In this document: piece by piece, positions 6,965 to 8,921 of the stretch
Position numbering within the stretch: position 1 is the first letter of the stretch
Layout: every line of letters starts with the position of its first letter
Assembly (NCBI GenBank): GCA_030154385.1
Contig: JASKJZ010000082.1
Span: 1-8,921, forward strand
Length of the DNA stretch: 8,921 nt
Origin: Clostridiales bacterium
Lineage (GTDB): Bacteria; Bacillota_A; Clostridia; Lachnospirales; Lachnospiraceae
Direction: 5' to 3'
The notes under the pieces: generated by a model
What the model was told of the DNA's origin: nothing
Database searches by the model: none
The model's input: the letters and a program-made list of their open reading frames with translations, nothing else
Made by a program: the position numbers and the translations under genes

Positions 6965-7144
6965 ATGTTAAAGGTATATATATGTCCAACTTGCAAGGCA
7001 GTTCGTTACGTATCAAAATACAAAACGCATTGTTATAAATGTAATCAAGAAATGAGTCTTGCCAGCATCCCATATGAGGAGTACATAACACTCGACCCCA
7101 CGGAGCGACATCGAATCATTGAAAAAACAGTTGCTCTGCTATAA
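6965..7144 (+). CDS. Small zinc-ribbon protein, 59 residues, function unknown
   Basis: A complete small gene, ATG to TAA. Two cysteine knuckles, CPTC (residues 7-10) and CYKC (23-26), are 12 residues apart, a usual spacing for a zinc ribbon; a basic, aromatic stretch (RYVSKYK) lies between them. The C-terminal half is charged and probably helical, with LDPTERHRIIEK. There is no signal peptide or membrane segment, so it is expected in the cytoplasm. It has a very strong ribosome site seven bases before ATG and a good -10 element, which strongly supports expression. It follows the sensor kinase by 83 bases on the same strand and overlaps the converging SIR2-like gene by 29 bases at their 3' ends. 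Such ribbons bind nucleic acid or protein partners; which applies here cannot be told. Confidence 0.75.
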   Translation: MLKVYICPTCKAVRYVSKYKTHCYKCNQEMSLASIPYEEYITLDPTERHRIIEKTVALL

Positions 7145-8762
7145 CTTTTTTTAGTTTTTGCGCTTTGTCATAATAGCTTTTCTTTCCATATTTATAGTAA
7201 AAGCAAAAATAACAAAGGCTCTTATAGCGTAGTGATTTAACAAGGCCATGAAGATTCGCTGTCATGCTGTAATAAGAACCAGCTCCTTGTATATCATAAT
7301 CAATTGCTTTGATATTATCCATATTATAGGAAGAAATACATCGAAGTGCTGCTCGCATCAAATACAAGTCTCCATATTCCTTATGATTATTTCGAGGAAT
7401 TTCAACAAAAAAACCATCCTTTTCTTTTGGAAGCATGTTCTCAATTTCAATTAAAAGAGCTTTTGCCTCTTCTTCCATCTCAGAATGTTTTGTCCCTCGT
7501 CTTAGCGCAGACAAATAATCCATAAGAAGTACCTCTGTCTTTTCGCTAATTTTAGAGGTTTTTACGTTCCTTTGATTGTATCCATCCTGACACAAGCGAA
7601 GCAGCTCCTCTTCGATTCCATCCAAGGGTTCTTGTATTTCTTTTTGAGCATGGTATCCATAGTATGGAATCAAATTATATTGGTATCGAAACATCAAGGA
7701 CATATACATTGAGCGTTTTTGTGTATCCATAGCCTCCAGTCGACTATAAATTCCAACATCTAAGTCAGGAACCGAAATACCCAGGGCATGGTTGATATGG
7801 AGTAACATAATATCTCGATATTCCATAATCTCTTGTAAGTTCTGATTGACTTTACTTTTCCACTCACAAGACACCTTTATCTGGTTATTACAAATCTCTT
7901 CGATTTCTTCTATTCTTTCCTTTCTTTTGCCCGCACGATTTTTGCTGACCTTTTGATAAATCATTCGAAGAAAATCCAAATCATTTTCATGTATTATCTT
8001 AGCATCTTGAAAACAACAGCATACCACTTTGGTATAATAGGAAAGATCTTTTCGAAACGAATGTGTTACATACTCCATTTTCCACTTCGGATATTTTAGG
8101 TAATGCTTCAAATAGACAAAATATGTGACCACATCATAAATATCCTTGCAGGGATATCCAATAACATATACCGTATATTCCTGACTCATCCAATCCGTCA
8201 TACACGCACGAAAAGTGTTGGAAAAATAAGCTTTTCCAATCTCCATGCTTCCTCCTATCGTTGCTGGCTCCTCAATCGTCCCATGTAAATGATAAATTTT
8301 CCCAGTCCCTTCTCGTTTCGCAGCATAAATGGATACTCCATTCTCATGCTCGATTCTCTGGAAATTATCTTTATTGTCCATGATATCTTGATACGCGAGT
8401 TCGATACACAAGTCAATATTTGTCGTAACAACACTGATTCCATATTCTAAGAGCATAGCTAAATAACAATGATTCAAATTATAGGATACAGACAGAAGAC
8501 TGGTAAGTCCCTCGTTTACCGAAACACGCTTTATTTTGTTCCACTGCATTAGCATGACCTCAGGATAGACGCAATCCTTTATATTGTAATGTATGTGATG
8601 AATAAATGTGTTATATGCTTCTATTCTTTGCTTAAATACGCCAAAAGCCGGTTCCCCAATCATCGACTCAACCATGTATTCAACAATCTCGGATACCTTT
8701 GGAAATTCAGTGGGTGAGAGCATATTAATTTCCTCCCCTACCCAAATCAGTTTTTTCTCCAT
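7116..8762 (-). CDS. Divergent SIR2-like protein, possible NAD-linked or defence protein
   Basis: A 548-residue protein whose first 250 residues follow the SIR2_2 pattern. LIWVGEEIN (5-13) stands where sirtuins have the GAGxS nucleotide loop and is followed by SPTEFP, the usual (G)xP turn. VVTTNID (111-117) matches TxNxD; YHLHG (157-161) carries the catalytic-type His160; YVIGYPCKD (199-207) matches the late GYSxxD motif. Residues about 260-548 are mostly helical, with no recognised motif. Bacterial SIR2-like proteins often degrade NAD+ in phage defence, and others are deacylases. Here N115, D117 and H160 persist but the glycine loop is lost, so activity is uncertain. The start chosen is ATG at 8760-8762, with GAGGGGA about ten bases upstream. 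An ATG at 8784 lacks a ribosome site; one at 8721-8723 has GGAGG but would remove the first motif. No defence partner gene is in the window. Confidence 0.75.
   Translation of the reverse strand: MEKKLIWVGEEINMLSPTEFPKVSEIVEYMVESMIGEPAFGVFKQRIEAYNTFIHHIHYNIKDCVYPEVMLMQWNKIKRVSVNEGLTSLLSVSYNLNHCYLAMLLEYGISVVTTNIDLCIELAYQDIMDNKDNFQRIEHENGVSIYAAKREGTGKIYHLHGTIEEPATIGGSMEIGKAYFSNTFRACMTDWMSQEYTVYVIGYPCKDIYDVVTYFVYLKHYLKYPKWKMEYVTHSFRKDLSYYTKVVCCCFQDAKIIHENDLDFLRMIYQKVSKNRAGKRKERIEEIEEICNNQIKVSCEWKSKVNQNLQEIMEYRDIMLLHINHALGISVPDLDVGIYSRLEAMDTQKRSMYMSLMFRYQYNLIPYYGYHAQKEIQEPLDGIEEELLRLCQDGYNQRNVKTSKISEKTEVLLMDYLSALRRGTKHSEMEEEAKALLIEIENMLPKEKDGFFVEIPRNNHKEYGDLYLMRAALRCISSYNMDNIKAIDYDIQGAGSYYSMTANLHGLVKSLRYKSLCYFCFYYKYGKKSYYDKAQKLKKVIAEQLFFQ
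7129..7153 (+). terminator. Weak candidate terminator after the zinc-ribbon gene
   Basis: AGTTGC-TCT-GC, a three-base bulge, then AACT, followed by seven T. The stem is only six pairs and interrupted, but the T run is long and it falls at the stop codon. No comparable terminator is visible for the minus-strand gene, which ends at 7116. Confidence 0.3.
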
Positions 8763-8799
8763 ATTATTTATTCCCCTCTTAATCATAACATTACTACTA

Positions 8800-8835
8800 T
8801 TCTAATACGAATTACCTATAATGAATAGATTAGAA
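8800..8835. repeat. Short inverted repeat upstream of the SIR2-like gene
   Basis: TTCTAAT (8800-8806) and ATTAGAA (8829-8835) form a seven-base dyad with a 22-base gap, 38 to 73 bases before the SIR2-like start codon. It could be an operator, but in such AT-rich sequence a seven-base dyad may be chance. No convincing sigma-A promoter was found between it and the gene. Confidence 0.25.
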
Positions 8836-8845
8836 AAGTTCTAAG

Positions 8846-8894
8846 TCAGGGGCTCAAAATCAGGAGCTTGAGATGAATTTCAAGCCCCTGATTT
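8846..8894. repeat. Three related 12-base repeats able to form competing hairpins
   Basis: TCAGGGGCTCAA (8846-8857) and TCAGGAGCTTGA (8860-8871) are direct copies. TCAAGCCCCTGA (8880-8891) is an inverted copy. Copies 2 and 3 extend to 15-base arms (8857-8871 with 8880-8894). As minus-strand RNA they pair fully with one G-U; as plus-strand RNA there would be an A-C mismatch. Copy 3 can instead pair with copy 1 over nine perfect bases. No long T run follows on either strand, so an ordinary terminator is not clear. It lies 84 bases before the SIR2-like gene, either in its leader or at the end of a gene outside the window. Confidence 0.6.
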
Positions 8895-8921
8895 AGTACT
8901 TTTCCTTTGAACCAAGTCACG

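Noticed and set aside
7248..7454. Plus-strand frames opposite the SIR2-like gene
   Set aside because: These short frames lack initiation signals and the opposing frame carries recognisable motifs.
8846..8894. Repeats as a CRISPR array or insertion-sequence end
   Set aside because: There are only three short imperfect copies, one inverted, without equal spacers, cas genes, transposase or target duplication.

Overview
The window looks like chromosomal DNA of a low-GC, Gram-positive anaerobe of the Clostridia, probably Lachnospiraceae. The reasons are AT-rich codon use, strong AGGAGG-type ribosome binding sites, a T-box leader on the threonyl-tRNA synthetase gene, a clostridial variant of that enzyme, and a chemotaxis pair. 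Genus cannot be fixed from the sequence. No tRNA, rRNA, CRISPR array, transposase or phage gene was found.

Left half, bases 1-4418, all on the minus strand and read right to left. A secreted two-domain Ig-like protein (3717-4418) ends in a strong terminator. Then come a sigma-A promoter, a threonine T-box riboswitch and thrS (1312-3273), which has its own terminator. A second sigma-A promoter drives a CheY-type response regulator (809-1171), followed by a CheA histidine kinase (1-753) whose C-terminal part runs off the window. These are three separate transcription units, each with visible boundaries.

Middle, bases 4419-6881. A 296-base divergent spacer separates the Ig-like gene from a plus-strand two-component pair: an OmpR-type regulator (4715-5410) and a membrane sensor kinase (5412-6881) one base apart. 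The spacer holds two copies of an 11-base-period tandem repeat, TGTCAnA-AAAA-TGTCAnA, one beside each promoter. That is the geometry of OmpR/PhoB-family operators, so the regulator may control both itself and the secreted protein. This is inference.

Right part, bases 6882-8921. A small 59-residue zinc-ribbon protein (6965-7144) has its own promoter. It overlaps by 29 bases, tail to tail, a minus-strand gene for an unusual SIR2-like protein (7116-8762). That protein keeps TxNxD and HG motifs, but its glycine-rich nucleotide-binding motif reads GEEIN instead of GAGxS. Upstream of it is a set of three related 12-base repeats that can form mutually exclusive hairpins.

Most of the window is ordinary housekeeping and signalling. 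The points that deserve a second look are the divergent operator-like repeats, the degenerate SIR2 protein with its repeat-rich upstream region, and the overlapping zinc-ribbon gene.
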